This document shows, piece by piece, positions 14,211 to 27,535 of a stretch of DNA of 64,000 bases. Below the pieces are notes generated by a model, which had not been told where the DNA came from, did no database searches, and worked only from the letters and a program-made list of their open reading frames with translations. Source of the stretch: Gymnogyps californianus (lineage: Eukaryota > Chordata > Aves > Accipitriformes > Cathartidae); assembly GCF_018139145.2 (NCBI RefSeq), contig NC_059478.1, positions 28,489,001-28,553,000 on the forward strand. The letters run 5' to 3'. Position 1 is the stretch's first letter. Each line of letters starts with the position of its first letter. Position numbers and translations under genes: made by a program.

Positions 14211-14880
14211 AGGAGCAGGACTGAATCAGACAGATGTTCATCTAGCGTGGCATCCTGTCTCTGTCAGTGGGCATTATGGAAATGGTATTTTGAGGTAGTT
14301 ACAGAATGGTATTTCTCTGGGTACTCTTCCAGTAGTCAGCACTTTGGGAACTTCATGAGCAAGTGGTTGCACCTAGATGGCCTTATTTATAGCCCTTGGA
14401 CGCACTGTCCTCCATTAATTTGTCTAACTACTCCAAGAACCCACTTTCAAAACAAGTTGTAGCAATACATTCCCCAGGATCTTTACTTGCTCTGTGAAAC
14501 ACACTGCTGGATAAAAAGAATGGGCAGTATCCAGCAAAATTATCTGTACCACTCACAATTTAATAGACATCTGACATATCCCTTTCCATCATCTCTTGGC
14601 AAAACATTATTACCTATTTTATGGATCTCTCTTAAAACTTAGCTTACAGAAACTTCAGTTTGAGAGTCCCATAGATCCTGGTGTGGTAACTTCCTTAACC
14701 TCCTTCAACGTGAACTTTTTTTAGCTTCTCTTTATACTGCAAATATTTTCCAGTCCTACAGACCATCTGACAGGTTTTCTGCTTCTGTTTGAAGAGGTTG
14801 TACTGTTAATTTTTTTACACTTTTAGCAAGTTGCACCTATATATCCTTTTGGCCTACTACATTGTCATTCTTATTGAACT
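14211..14880 (-). mobile_element. Ancient CR1 (L3-like) LINE, 3' UTR region
   Basis: Read on +, the order of blocks follows the reverse complement of the old CR1 subfamily that is abundant in turtles and crocodilians. 'ggactgaatcagacag' near 14219 corresponds to a 'ggatcagaccaatgg' type 3' end. It is followed by 'atcctgtctctgtcagtgg', an 'agcccttgga' region, 'gtcctccattaatttgtcta' and a 'tctcttaaaacttagc' stretch. Similarity is patchy, so the insertion predates modern birds. The 3' end is on the left. Limits are approximate. Confidence 0.7.
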
Positions 14881-17343
14881 TGCCAGTTATACATATATTA
14901 ATTTATTTTGCATAATCTAACTACTAAAAATTTATCTTGCTAGCCAAATTTTGGGCTGCTGCCCTCCATCAAAAGCATATATGCATATGCAGAATTATCA
15001 GTATAATTTGCATTTCATAATGGTTATTCATAAAAGGCATAGGAAGGAATAAAAATGCCACCAACTATTCTTGGAAGTCCGCCTATGAGTTTTGCTGTAC
15101 AGAGCTTCAGAATTACTTTATTTACAGACTGTATGAAAAGGCCAAAATGCAGAGGAAAGTTCACTTTCTGTGTTCTACCTATGATTATCTTAGATTTTCT
15201 GGCAGATAATCAGGCACAGCTCAGTGCTGGAATACGTCCCAATAACCCAAACATAGCACAAACAGTCATGTAGAACTTTAAGCCTATGCTGCACAGAGTT
15301 TTTAGTCTAGAAGAGTTTCTGTATGAACCAGATGGAATAATTAAAATAAAATTCTAAAGCCCATTTTACTTTTCAAATTTAATGCCACAGAAGTGTGGGT
15401 CACTTGCTAGGAATTGTCTTCCCTCCCTTTGTGACACCAAACATACAAATCAATTCATATCCAAGCCATTTATTTCTTCAGGTGATTAAACCAGATTAAA
15501 ATAACCTCTATTATATTCTCTATTTTTCTATCTTTTTTGATGGGAGAAGATCTTCTCTGATGTTGTCTCAGAATAAAATATGCTTGTTGGTAAAAGGAAT
15601 TCTCAGTTTTAAATGACAGCTGTCATATTTTGTTATGGAAGTGCAATTCTATTTAATGGACTTGATTGTGCAATTTGCTGCACCTACCTCACATTGTGTG
15701 GGCTCCTATGAGCGTGTCTGAGTAGTACTGCAGAACCAATGCCAAAATAAAACAGAAACATGCATAGTGGAAAAGTTGGGGAAAAAAGAACTGCGAGAAA
15801 AAGCACACGCACATCGTACCATAAAAAACAGACCTGGCTACAATGCAATTTGAATCATAGCTTCAGAAAGTGACTCCTCAGGTGTGCTTAAAGATAGTTC
15901 ACCATTTTTAAAATAGGAATAGGAGATTAAACTTGTGTCTTAGCATTGAAAAGCATCCCTTTTCTCAGTGCAGTTCTGACAACCAGCATTCTGCTTGAGC
16001 TCTTGTCAAGAATATACAAAGTGACTCAGAGAGCTTGTGGAGTACTTCAGTATTTAACTCATTAAGGGCCTCTAATGTTTTCAAAATAATTTTAAGAAAG
16101 GCACTGCTTAAAATAAAATTATGTTCTATTATAAATGTAGTATAATACACATCCAGCACCTAATATGGTATACACGTGTCTTTTTTCCTTTAAAAAAAGA
16201 AAAAAATCTTTTCAGAGAAAAGAGATAAAGGACTAGTGTTTCAAGCCCTGAAAATGTAATATGCCAGGCAATAATGACAAATCAGTGATTACACCTGAGA
16301 TAAATTAATAAATTCAACTTTTTTCCAGTGAGAATATATGAATTGCCACCTACTGATATTCAAATTTTCTATATCAAAATCTACCAATACAACTCTGCTG
16401 CTGTAATTTTTCCCACACTTTTTTTTCCCCCATGTGTTCCACATCCGACTGAAATCTGCCTACTGCCATGGGCTAACAGAGTGGATCAATATTCTGTCAA
16501 GACTCAGGTATAAACACAAAAGACAGGAGGAGTCACAAAAGGGAAAGTCAAGAGTTAGGGCTGGAATTCCTGTTCAGCTTCCTCTACAGGTTGGCTCCTA
16601 ACCTAACCTTAGCAAGACACAGTGTTGCTGCAGCAATCCTTTTCCCAGTGTAATTGTGAATGATTTAGAACAATAAATATGTTCAAGACTGGTCAGTGGC
16701 AATTACAATTTCCATCTGAAGAAGAAAAAAAAAAAGTCAATTCAATTTCATTAGGGAACCATCTTCTCTTCTTCCTTGAAAACTGAAGGGCCTGACAATG
16801 AATTAAGATTTAGAGAAAAATCCTTTCCCTACTTAAATGAAATTATGATTTTGCCATTAACACAGAGTCAAGATGTTCATTCTGTGTATGAAGATAACTT
16901 TATTGCAGGGATTGCATGGGTAAGTAATAATATAAACTGTATTTCTATAGCAATTCCCTAATGGTCTGCAAGGAGCAAAAGACGTGATGAATTTAACGTC
17001 GTCCAAAAAGAAGATTGATCACTTTCAGGACAGGAATGAATGATGTTAAGGCCAAAGCACAGCAGACTCAATGATAAAAGACTGGTGAAAGTGTACTTTC
17101 CTGCACTTTCTTCACTCTGCAACAAATACTGAATTTATTTCCTTTCTTATCCATTTCTCTTCAGCAAGCTGTCTGCAGCAAACAAAATTAACAATTGCCT
17201 ATTATAAATCTTGTAAATGCAGATTTAGAGATAGCAGAACACATGACAGGCATTTGTTATCTTAGATGGAGTTGCTGGAAACCACTCTATTTTCCTGTAG
17301 TAGAGAGAACCATAAGGAAATTCAGGGCTGGAATCGGTCCCGA
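14881..17343. other. Unique AT-rich DNA, no feature
   Basis: No gene or clear repeat. Short poly-T and poly-A tracts near 16420 and 16725 only. Confidence 0.55.
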
Positions 17344-17348
17344 ATGTC
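17344..17348. repeat. Target-site duplication, left copy (ATGTC)
   Basis: The five bases immediately left of the solo LTR are identical to the five at 17946-17950, so they mark the integration site. Confidence 0.9.
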
Positions 17349-17945
17349 TGTCGTGTTCTAACCTCAGCCAGCAACTAAGCACCACACAGCCGCTTGCTCA
17401 CTCCTCTCCACGGTGGGATGGGGGAGAGAATTGGAAGGGTAAAAGTGAGAAAACTCATGGGTTGAGATAAAGACAGTTTAACAGGTAAAGCAAAAGCCAC
17501 GCACGCAAGCAAAGCAAAACAAGGAATTCGTTCAGTACTTCATGTCAGCAGGCAGGTGTTCAGCCATCTCCAGGAAAGCAGGGCTCCATCACATGTAATC
17601 GTTACTCGGGAAGACAAACACCATAACTCCGAATGTCCCCCCCTTCCTTCATCTTCCCCCAGCTCTATATGCTGAGCATGATGTCATATGGTATGGAATA
17701 TCCCTTTGGTCACTTGGGGTCAGCTGTCCCAGCTGTGTCCCATCCCAGCTTCTTGTGCACCCCCAGCCTGTTCCCTGGTGGGGTGGGGTGAGAAGCAGAA
17801 AAGGCCTTGACTCTGTGTAAGCACTGCTCAGCAGTAACAAAAACATCCCTCAATTATCAACACTGTTTTCAGCACAAGTCCAAAACATAGCCCCATACCA
17901 GCTACTATGAAGAAAATTAACTCTATCCCAGCCAAAACCAGCACA
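17349..17945 (-). mobile_element. Solo LTR, avian ERVL-like endogenous retrovirus
   Basis: This 597-base element, read on -, begins TGTGCTGGTTTTGGCTGG and ends in ACACGACA, so it has TG...CA ends that are nearly inverted. It sits between perfect 5-bp duplications. U3 contains the family hallmark 'gacagctgacc...ccaaagggatattccatacca', and a TATA-like 'catatagagctggggg' (- strand, about 17655-17671). R/U5 contains 'cctgttaaactgtctttatctcaaccca'. No primer-binding site or gag-pol sequence lies next to it, so it is a solo LTR left by recombination between the two LTRs of a provirus. It matches the LTR at 39657-40262 through most of U3 and the last 100 bases, but differs in the middle. 5-bp duplications fit class III/ERVL, and some class II elements. 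Confidence 0.92.
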
Positions 17946-17950
17946 ATGTC
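17946..17950. repeat. Target-site duplication, right copy (ATGTC)
   Basis: This is an exact copy of 17344-17348 on the other side of the solo LTR. Confidence 0.9.
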
Positions 17951-20900
17951 AAAGAACATACTGCTGAAAAAACACAGTACAATCCATGATGTCCAGACAA
18001 TCTGAAACCAGTCATGGGTTTTGTACAGTTTTGCCTAGATCTAACTGAATGATTCAGACCTTTTGTGCTTCAGAGTGTTACACTAGAGTTATTTTGGATA
18101 AATATCCTTTCATTCAGTTACTCTTAAAAACTTATGACCAGTAGACTTAAAGAGACACTGGAGTGGTCTACCACTGGGTGCTGCTTTTAATAAATCTGGC
18201 AGTACTGGGGGGGAAATTAAGTTCTTACAGTCTTAGAAGACCATGAAAATATTCATAAAGGTCAAGGCAGATGACCCAGGTTGACCCCATTAATCCTGAG
18301 TAGGTTAGAGGAAAAAGCTGATAGGGGATTCAATTGATAAAGAATTAAAGGAGGGAACATAAATAATGCCAGTCAAAATTATTTTATAGAAAATGGGACT
18401 TGTCAAAAATGATTTTATTATTTTAATCTAAAAGTGTGGTTGATCATGTTAATCTCACATGTAATATACTTACACTTTTTAAAACTATTTCAATCCATAC
18501 TTCATGAAACTAACTCAAAAATTAGCCTTATAGAACATCAGCAAAGCATGTATTAGGTGTACTAGGAAACAGCTAACTTGGTAGTGATTCCCTATTGGTA
18601 ATTACTCTGTGAAACCTATCAGTAATTTTAGAGAAGTGTTGGAAAGATTAATGTGCAACCCGATGGTGAACATATTCATCATACATATGAATGCAGGGAT
18701 TCAGTCTGCTAATAAAATTTGCAGGTAACACAAGCAAATAATGCAAAGGACAGAACAGCTACAGAAGCTAACCGAATCACCTATTTTGGCTCATGTACAT
18801 ATATTAAATGATATAATTTTTATATGTACAAAAATTCATAAGGAACACAAACTTTTCACTAAGTATATATCATATCACAGAAACTGGCGACCTAGGAAAC
18901 ACTGAGTTCATACTGGATGAGCAATTTAACATTAGAACTCCATACAGTGCTGCAAAGGGGCAAATTTGACTCTTGAATGCATAAACAGGGAAATAAAGAA
19001 TAAAAGAAGAGCTACATTAATTCCATATAAGACACTGGAAAGCCTGATATTTGGGCTGTGTACACAATTCTAGAGTTCCTATTTTAAAGTGGATGTTGAA
19101 AACTGAATTCCCAAAACGATTCGAAAGTTGGAAATACCTTACAGCAAAACTGTCAGAGCTCAGTACTTTTAATTAAAAAAAAGAGCAAACACAAGCATAG
19201 ACCAAGAAGTTACCATACTGTTAAAATGTCATTTCATAGAGTATGAATTACAGTGCATTAGCTCTGTATACAAACAGTTTTACATTATACTCTGGCCTTT
19301 ATCCAAGGTAGCTTCTTCCGCTACAGAACCAGCATAAGGTACCTGTTTCAAGCACAACTCTTCCAGGGAGTTAGTGCTGCTTTATAATAAAATTGTACTC
19401 TGACTTACCACGCACAACTTTGCCAGTGTAAAGAGAAGTGACAAAAATACAGTACATTAAACCTTTCCAAAGGAAAAATAAATACTTTTTTCTAAGTGAT
19501 GGTTAGAGAAGTATCTGGAAACAGAAGCCAGACAGTTCTTAAGAACCTGGACTTTTTTTTTTTTATTATTTAATAAGCAAAGGTTGGAAAAAATCACCAA
19601 ATTTGGTAATGATTTCCTCCATTGACTGATAACTTTGAATCAAGATCAGATACGTTTTCAGGAGATACATTTTGATTAAACACAGTTTATCATTAACAGA
19701 TAAAATGCAAGATTGATGTCATGTAAGAAGGCAGACCAGATGAATTAAGCTCTGTTATATTTTTCTGAAAAGCTTTAGTTGCAGCTATGTTGTATAGCTG
19801 AGTTACTGATTGTATTTCAAAAGTTTAAGAGACTAAAAGTACAAAGGTAATCAGACCAGTACCACAATCCCTGAAAGATACTGCAAAAGTGAGTTTGGTG
19901 ATCTCAGGTCAGTTCACAGTCAAAAGCTGGTTCAAACTGAGCGTTATGCTAATGTAATTTATTTATTGCATGATAAAATATTACGCTTTATATTAGCATA
20001 TTCTTCAAACACCTCAGAGAAGCATTACAGCAAACACAAGTATTGAAGGGCAATGACAAGCATATGAAATCTGGAATAGAGAAAAAAGAACTATAGAAAG
20101 AGAATTAAAATCAAGCACATTTTTACATTATGCATCATATGAATTAGTTCCTAATTACAAAAATGTTCTTCAGTTTCACAAGTGATATTGCCTGTACTAT
20201 TTCATCCTTTGCTACGTAGTTTTGAGAAGCAATTTATATAGTTTCTTTATATTAGGCTGTTAGCAGTAATCAGATGTTAATACACCAACTACATGCAGCA
20301 GTTTAAGAAATAATCAGTTTTCAACTCTACTGTGGTGTTATATTCATGGTGGCCTGTAGTACTAGGTCTTCACCAGGTATACCTTTGCCTGCAATATATT
20401 CGATACAGAGTTTAAAATGGTACAAGACGTTCATTTACACTTACAAGTTGCAAAGTTATTTTTCTAAGTCAAATAAGTATTCTTCTCTTTCGGACAAGCT
20501 GATTTACTTTAGTGTTTCAGGTAAGAATATAAGACTGAAAATTTCTGATGTTAGCAGCAAAGTCAACAATGTTGTCTCAAGAAGTATTCACTTTCTCTAA
20601 AGATTCAGTTTTGTTACCTAATAGATAAAAAATTATCATTATATATTACTCACAAGGCAGATATATTGCATTTATTTAATTCAGCTATGTTTCTTTAATA
20701 GCTTTCAACTAAATTTTGGAGTATTGTTAGAAATTACATGCAGATAACATTCAAATTAGAATTTTTGTCCTTCAACAGTGATATAGATATTATTTCATCA
20801 TCTTTATTGCAGAATAAAAGAGAAAGTAATTTTCTGAAATCACCTAAGCTCATAAGGAATTTATGTGCTTTTGAAAATGGGAGTTGGGCTTCTACATTGT

Positions 20901-23160
20901 TAAGCCATTTTGAAAGTTTTTTCCATAATTTTACTCACCTACCCCAACTTAGTAAAAATCATAAACAATTCCAAACATTTGCCTTCTCAGAGCATTGTAA
21001 ACCACTGCATCTAAGCCTAAACATGACAGCAGGAGCACACAAGTTCCCACTTATATAAAGTACAGCTACACATAACGCTTTTCTCCACCAGAAATTTCAA
21101 ACACAGTGAAAGCAACTTGAGCAGGCGATTCTCACAGGTGTTCCCTATTGATGTCATCTTTTCAGTTTGAGAGTTGCAGAATGGCTGAATAGTCTCAGCT
21201 GCAACTGAAGAAAATGGGAACTATACATCAAATAAAGTATTGTATACTGGTAAGTACTCAAAGAAATCAAGTCTCAGATGTTTCAAACTGGGCATATACA
21301 ATATGCCTGACATTTGTCTATGCTTGGGAGCAGAAATAGTCTCTCCTCAACAAACATGCATTAAGGTGGCAATTTATTTCACATTGTAAGACACTCCAAT
21401 CTTACCACAATGAGTGCTATAGAAAAGCCCATGAGGAAGTTAATTATTCTGCCTTCAGCACAGCATTTAAATAGCATATAGTAAACAGTGTATACTGTAG
21501 CCTGGGACCACACATTGAACATGATAAAACAAAATACTGGATCACTACTGATTAAATTCTTATCTCCTATGAGAAAGCAATGTGAGATTACATATTTAAA
21601 GATTGTACAACAATGTGTGCTCACAAGGAAGGCTGCATGGGCAATCCACAGCACAGCAACCACTCTAGCTCCACAGCAGTCCATAATTAGTCCTCGTGCT
21701 TTTGAGAGGTGCAGTCCATACCCAGTATTTGTCCTACCTCTATTTTGCATATCTTTTCCTTTTATCAATTACGGGCTTGTTATCATAACCTTAAAGTGAC
21801 TCACCATTAACAAGACAGAAAATCCTCATACCTCTACAAGAGTTCCCACTATCATCAAGCCCTCAGTCTCAAAAATTAACCCTTCACTCTAAGGACTGTA
21901 AAAGCAGAATACTCTACAATTCTAATCCTCTGCCTTCCCCACCCTCCATTTATATCACCTGGTTGTAAATCCCTACTATATCAGTCTTGTTAAGACTTTC
22001 AAATAATCATCTCTTTTCCTCCCTAGTGGGACAAAGCAGTATCCTATCACACAGTTAAATTAAAACTGCAGCCTAACTTTTAAATGTGAGATACTGCAAC
22101 TTTAGTGTTCTTTTTTTAGTGGGTTTGGTGGGTTTAAAACATAAAAAAGATGGTAGTATTTTGAAATGTGATGTATTTCACAACATCTCAAAGCAACAGG
22201 AAGTTTCCTCCTTTTCACTCCCACTTTGTTGCAAAGAAATAACTTTGCTTTAAATTTTTTCTCCAGTGTTTTACAACGTGAAGAATAACTCTTGACTACC
22301 ATAAGCAGTCTTCTGCTAGCTTTCAGAGCATAGCCACACAGTAAAAAATGGTGGCGAATATAGCTACCATTGTAGAGTTCCATGTTTATTGTCTTTCAGT
22401 GATGTTCATATCTAATTGTTTACATTACTATTAAAGAGATCATTACTCTTAGTGCTAGCCATGTAAACATAGCCTCGTGTCAGAATGACAAGCTGGGCTC
22501 CTCCTGGCTGCACCTGAAACAGCAAAAAAAATTTTGCAGTTGAACTTTCTATCACTTTTGTCAATGTTGCACCATGCAGAAATACAGCCTAGCTCACCTT
22601 CCCATATTTGTGGAGACTCTGTACTGCTTGGCCTAAGTCTGAATTTAAACCCTAGCTCAGATGCTAACATGATCACATAGGTACAACCTCTGAAAATGAG
22701 AGGAAAGTTTCTCTCTCTGTGCCTCTCTCTCTAGTGAATTACACAGCCAATTTCTGACAGAAATGTTATCTTGTTCTCTGCTTCAGTGCCTAAACTAAGT
22801 ATAGAGGGAAATTATTGCACTTCACTATGTAATAACCAATAGCAATTGGTGACTTCTTAAGAGCAAATACTACACCACTTTGCATGGCCTGCTAATGTTA
22901 CGTATAACAAATAAATTGACACAAACACACATACACCCAATACATACTATTTATATACTAAAACATTGGCATATTACTGTTTAAAATTTTTCAAGAGAGC
23001 AGAAGCATTACCTTATAGGGCCTCAAAAAAAGTAAATGGCAAAAATGGTAATTCAGTGATGGAGTCTACAGACACAGCTGAGACATCCTTGCTCCCAGCC
23101 TTCAGACTGAGATGCCAAGTAATTCATTTAATTAATCCTAGTACCTTCATGAGTTAAATG
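17951..23160. other. 5 kb of unique AT-rich DNA, no feature
   Basis: No gene is supported. Overlapping open frames at 21379-21768 (-) and 21488-21799 (+) cover the same bases and have no family resemblance or splice context. No recent repeat is recognised. Confidence 0.55.
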
Positions 23161-23275
23161 AGGCAATATGACCTACTGGTTTAAGCACAAGGCCCAGAAC
23201 TCTATCATTTCTAATATGACTATGCAGTGGATTTTTCTGCGTGATCTTCATCAGTTCATGTACTTTTTATGAATT
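23161..23275 (+). mobile_element. MIR-like SINE remnant
   Basis: 'caatatgacctactggttta' at 23164 corresponds to the start of the tRNA-derived head of MIR ('...tagtggttaagagca...'). It is followed by a 'ggcccagaact' block and, about 70 bases on, 'tgatcttcatcagttcatgt', which fits the 'tgtgaccttgggcaagtca' core. The sequence is highly decayed, as expected of an insertion shared across amniotes. The orientation is forward. Confidence 0.55.
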
Positions 23276-24813
23276 AAAAGAATTAAAGGTTTGCCCATTA
23301 TGCAATTTCTTCACTTTTACTGCACAGAAGGTAAATAAAAGCAGCATTTGGACCCAACTGTTTTAGTTTCTGTATTTATTGGTTTTATCCTACCATACAA
23401 GAATTTTTGAGGATTTAAGGTTAGCTTTGCACAGACTTGTTGACTTCCTAATTCCCACTCATTTCAATGAGTCAAGGATCAAAATGTCCCTGAAATCTGC
23501 GCCAAAATATTTGTAAGAATGTAAGTAACCATTTGAATTTTAAGTAACAGCTGCATTAAAAATCATTGTCTACTAGAATTCTATTAATCATGTACATATT
23601 TCTTAAAACTAGTAAAATAAGCAAGTTAGATGCCTGCAACCAATACAAGCAAAGCAAATATCCTGTCTTCTATTTCTGTATTGTGAAATAGGGATCAGAA
23701 CAAACATATAGATGCTAAGAAGAAAAATCAGATCTCCCTCCCCTTAGAAGAACTGTTCCAATCCCATTTCTCAGGTCCACAGTTACAGCAAGAAACTATC
23801 ATATGCACTGCACGAAAAAGGGAAGATGCAATCAGACTCTCTCACCCCACTGGCTTCCCTGTTTTTCTCCATTTTATATAAAATTTCTCCATCTTAAATA
23901 AAAACCTTTATTTAAGGAGATAAGAAAACATTAGCATTTATTATAAGCTTTGAAAATTATGCACAGTGGACAAAATAGTTTATAGTTTACTGTTGTGCAA
24001 CAAGCATGCACGTACAGAAAATTCACATACAGACTGAGTACATTTAAAGCTCTTTGAATCACAGAAAAGGCAGTTAATCTTAGTAACCACACAGAGAACT
24101 GACAGAGTATTTTAACATAGTCAAAATGCTGAAGGTCCTTGAATGCCTTCTAATAAAACCTGGTATGAATTTTTGAATTTTACATTTACTGTCTCATCTC
24201 TGTGGGAACCTAACGATAAATGCAGTATGGGAACCCAGTATGGTTATTTCATATAAATAATTGCTATAAATGTTTATTATTGGAAATGCAACAGTACATG
24301 AGCCTTAATGTAATCTATATTATAGACTGATCAAATAATTTATTGTGATTACTGATCTTATCAATTTTTTTTTCATGTTAATAACATTTCTAGGAAGAGA
24401 TAACATGCTAGGAAGAGCACGTGTGTAAGAGAATCCATGCTTCGAAGAGCAGGGGAAAAATATATTTAGTATTTACTAGCATTTACTTCAGAACATTCAT
24501 GCAAATTCTGTATGTGAGTGAACTGAAATAAAATCTCCAATATAGCTTGAAGTTTCAAATATAGAATTATGCAAAGCATTTTTACAATGCACTGTCATTT
24601 TCAAGTTTATAAGCATTAACACTATCCCATATTATCACAAATTAAAATAAAAAAGTAGAGGTCATCAGTTACTGTTCCTGAGTAAGAACAGTCCTTTTTA
24701 TTCTGGGTGAGCATTTGCAAAACAATAATCCATTTTCTTTGATTAAGGGATTTGTTAGTTGGGTAATGCTTAAACACTGTCCTTTTTGATGCAACAAAGT
24801 AATTGTTTTTATA
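23276..24813. other. Unique AT-rich DNA, no feature
   Basis: No gene or repeat recognised. A very AT-rich stretch with several TAAT/ATTA cores lies at about 24240-24380. Confidence 0.5.
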
Positions 24814-25180
24814 TTCACAGAATCACAGAATAGTTGAGTTTGGAAGAGACCTCTGGAGGTTGTCTAGTCCAGCCTCCTTGCTCAAGCAGCGTGAACTAAA
24901 GCAGGCTGTTCAGGACCATGTCCAGTCAAGTTTTTGATATCTCCAGAGGTGGACACTCCATACTCTCTCTGGGCAAGTTGTTTCAGTGTTCAATCAGACT
25001 TACAGTAAAAAAAAAAGTGGTTTTTTGGAGTGTTTCTGGAAAAAAAAGTGTTTCTGGAAAAAAGTGTTTCTGGAAATTTGACTCTAGCCTATTTCTAATA
25101 GTAATGGATGTATCACTTGGAACCTCTGTGAAGAGAATATCTGTCTGTTCTGTCTCACTACCTTAAATTCACTCCTCTTA
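24814..25180 (-). mobile_element. CR1 LINE, 3' end with internal expansion
   Basis: Read on +, this is the reverse complement of an avian CR1 3' end. It begins 'cacagaatcacagaatag' (terminal octamers), then 'gacctctggaggttgtcta', 'ccttgctcaagcagcgtga', 'ttgatatctccagaggtgg' and 'ctctgggcaagttgtttca'. Further right, 'cacttggaacctctgtgaag' at about 25113 fits the next CR1 block. Between the two, at 25018-25078, T/A tracts and three copies of a 'gtgtttctggaaaa' unit have expanded inside the element. The 3' terminus is at 24814; the right limit is approximate. Confidence 0.88.
25030..25075 (+). repeat. Three-copy 14-18 bp tandem repeat inside CR1
   Basis: 'gtgtttctgga' followed by A-runs of decreasing length occurs at 25030, 25048 and 25064. 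The 82-codon open frame at 24918-25166 exists only because of this repeat and is not a gene. Confidence 0.9.
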
Positions 25181-27399
25181 CACCTCTTACAGTCTCTGGA
25201 AGGCACAAAATACTACAATAATTAAATATTTTAACTACATGTTATTATATCTAAACTTTTAAAATCTACTTATGACAGTTAATACTCTTTTACTGGGGTT
25301 CACTGAAACTTATTAGGGCAATAAACCCATTCATGAAACATTGTGGCTGAGAATTTTAATGCAGTGAAGTCAAGAAATGAGTGTGCAATTATAGTTCTGC
25401 GTATGAACCAGCACATATGAATAACCTGTCTGGTATGCATATTAACACAAATATTCAGCATTCTATCCAACAAAACAAAATTCATCACACATATACAGTA
25501 ATCCCTAATAAATGCTGAAATGCAGAAGTTCACTCTTTGATTCCAGAACTATGTCAAATGCCAGGGAAAAAATCTTTATATTTCTGGTTATAGCACATGA
25601 ACCAATGTACCTGCATCAAATAATGTATTATTCCAAAAATTAAAGGGGGAGAAATGAAACACAAGCTGACCCATGTCAAAACAGTAGATTTCTGGCTACA
25701 GCTTGTATTTAATACTAAGTACTTCTCTCACGTTTTTCTTCCATCTCACTGACCTTGGCTACAACTTAATTGGTAAACAATTTTTTTCTGTACAAACACT
25801 AAATGACAGTCTTGCTGTAACGTTGTAGACATCATGGTCTAATGAAGGCTAAGTTTGTACACTGCTCCTCACATAAACAATTGTCACCTCTTTTTACACA
25901 TTTTGTTATGGATGTGTACCAAATAATTGTCATTTGGATCATGATAACCATAGTAATTTTTTTGCTTCTCTTCCCTTAGATACTCATCACAGTTTAATAG
26001 GTCCTCTATAAGTATTCATGGTAATAAATATTACTTAATGGGAAGATAAGATATTCAAGAACAGAAGCAATCTATAAAGAAATACTCTGGCCATGTAGTG
26101 TAAATGCATGTGCAGTCTTTGAGATAAAGCCACATAGTTCTATACACAAAAAGTGTAACTGAAAAGAAGCTTCTCTGTAAGGAATCATTAGACCATTTTC
26201 CTTAAGAATTGTCTTTAATAAAACACATTCCTTTAAGAGCAATAGATCTTTCTAAGAAAATATTGATTAATCAACCAAAACAAAAATTGAAAGAGTCATG
26301 TACTCTAAAAAACTGTAGGGAGAGTGTTATCTAAATTAGCACACTTGGTTTTAAGAGGAACTTTAATCAGGCTTCGTTTTACTTCTGTTTCTCAAATTTT
26401 GTATTACAAGAAGCTGACCTACATAAACATATTTTCAGGCAATCACACCAGAAAGCTATTGATGATAGATTGGTCTAGAAAGTGACTCAGGAAGCTAAGG
26501 AAGAGCAGAACACAAACAGGAAGTGTCAAAGCATAATGAAGCTGTTGTGGGCAGGAAAGAAATCTTAGATGGCCTTTCATAATCATAATTTCTATTTTCC
26601 CTGTGTTCATCAAGCTCATTGAGATGTGCTGTGGAAGATGTTCTAAATAACCACCCTGACTGAATGGGCTAGGACATGAGAATGAGTGGTATAGAACTGA
26701 TTGCCTTTTCAGGGAATATCTGGTTTTGGAACTAAATCTATGTAGAATTGTTGGGAAAGAGAATGATACATTGTACCTGTAATGCTGGAGAAGATACTTG
26801 TAAGAGGATTCACACACAATCATACTCATCCTGTGTGATGTAATGAGGGATCAGTGTACCAATAGTAAGCAACAAAGTAAGAAGAATGAATATCTTCTGA
26901 AGCAATTTTTACCTATGTACAGACTACTTTATTTCTCAAATGAGTAATATAACCACTGTGTTTACAAAACAGGCATGTACATCTTAATTCTTTGCCATAT
27001 GTAAATCAAATTAAAATATAGCCAACACTTAAAAACTTCAGAAGCTGTACAGAAGTTAAACATGATTTATATAATGGAACAGTTATTGTTTGGACTGAAG
27101 AATAAATTGAAAGCAATTCAGGGCACTGGTACAGAGCTACAGTCCTCTCTCTGTGTCCTATCATGAACATCATAGCTATGTGATTCCTGTTATTATTGAT
27201 TCCTTGGTTTAAGCACTCTAAATTTCTATCAGTGCTTTTTAAAGGCCATAAATCTGGAATGCGCTCTCCTGAAGGCTTGCAAGTCCTTACTCCAGATAGT
27301 TTCTAGACACAAAGTGTCACTTTGGTTTTGTATTTCTGTGTTCAGTAGATTATAAACAATACATATCTCATATATGGCATTATTCAGCATTCAATCTTA
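25181..27399. other. Unique AT-rich DNA, no feature
   Basis: No gene is supported; the 128-codon frame on - at 26443-26829 has no family resemblance. It comes from a purine-rich + strand stretch. Confidence 0.55.
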
Positions 27400-27535
27400 A
27401 ACCTGCTTTACAAAGAAAGTCAGTAACATTTTTCCTATTATATAGATATGGAAAATGAGGCAAGCTGATAAGCAAATTTGCTCTAGCCAGTGAATATGAT
27501 CTCCTAAGTCTCAGTTCAGTGCTCTGTCAAATAGA
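27400..27535 (-). mobile_element. MIR-like SINE remnant
   Basis: On +, 'tatagatatggaaaatgagg' followed by 'caagctgataagcaaatttg', 'agccagtgaatatgatctcc' and 'tcagtgctctgtcaaataga' keeps the order of the MIR reverse complement (gaggaaactgaggc, cccaaggtcacacagc, gccagg, gtgctctttccac). It is old and strongly decayed. Confidence 0.5.
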
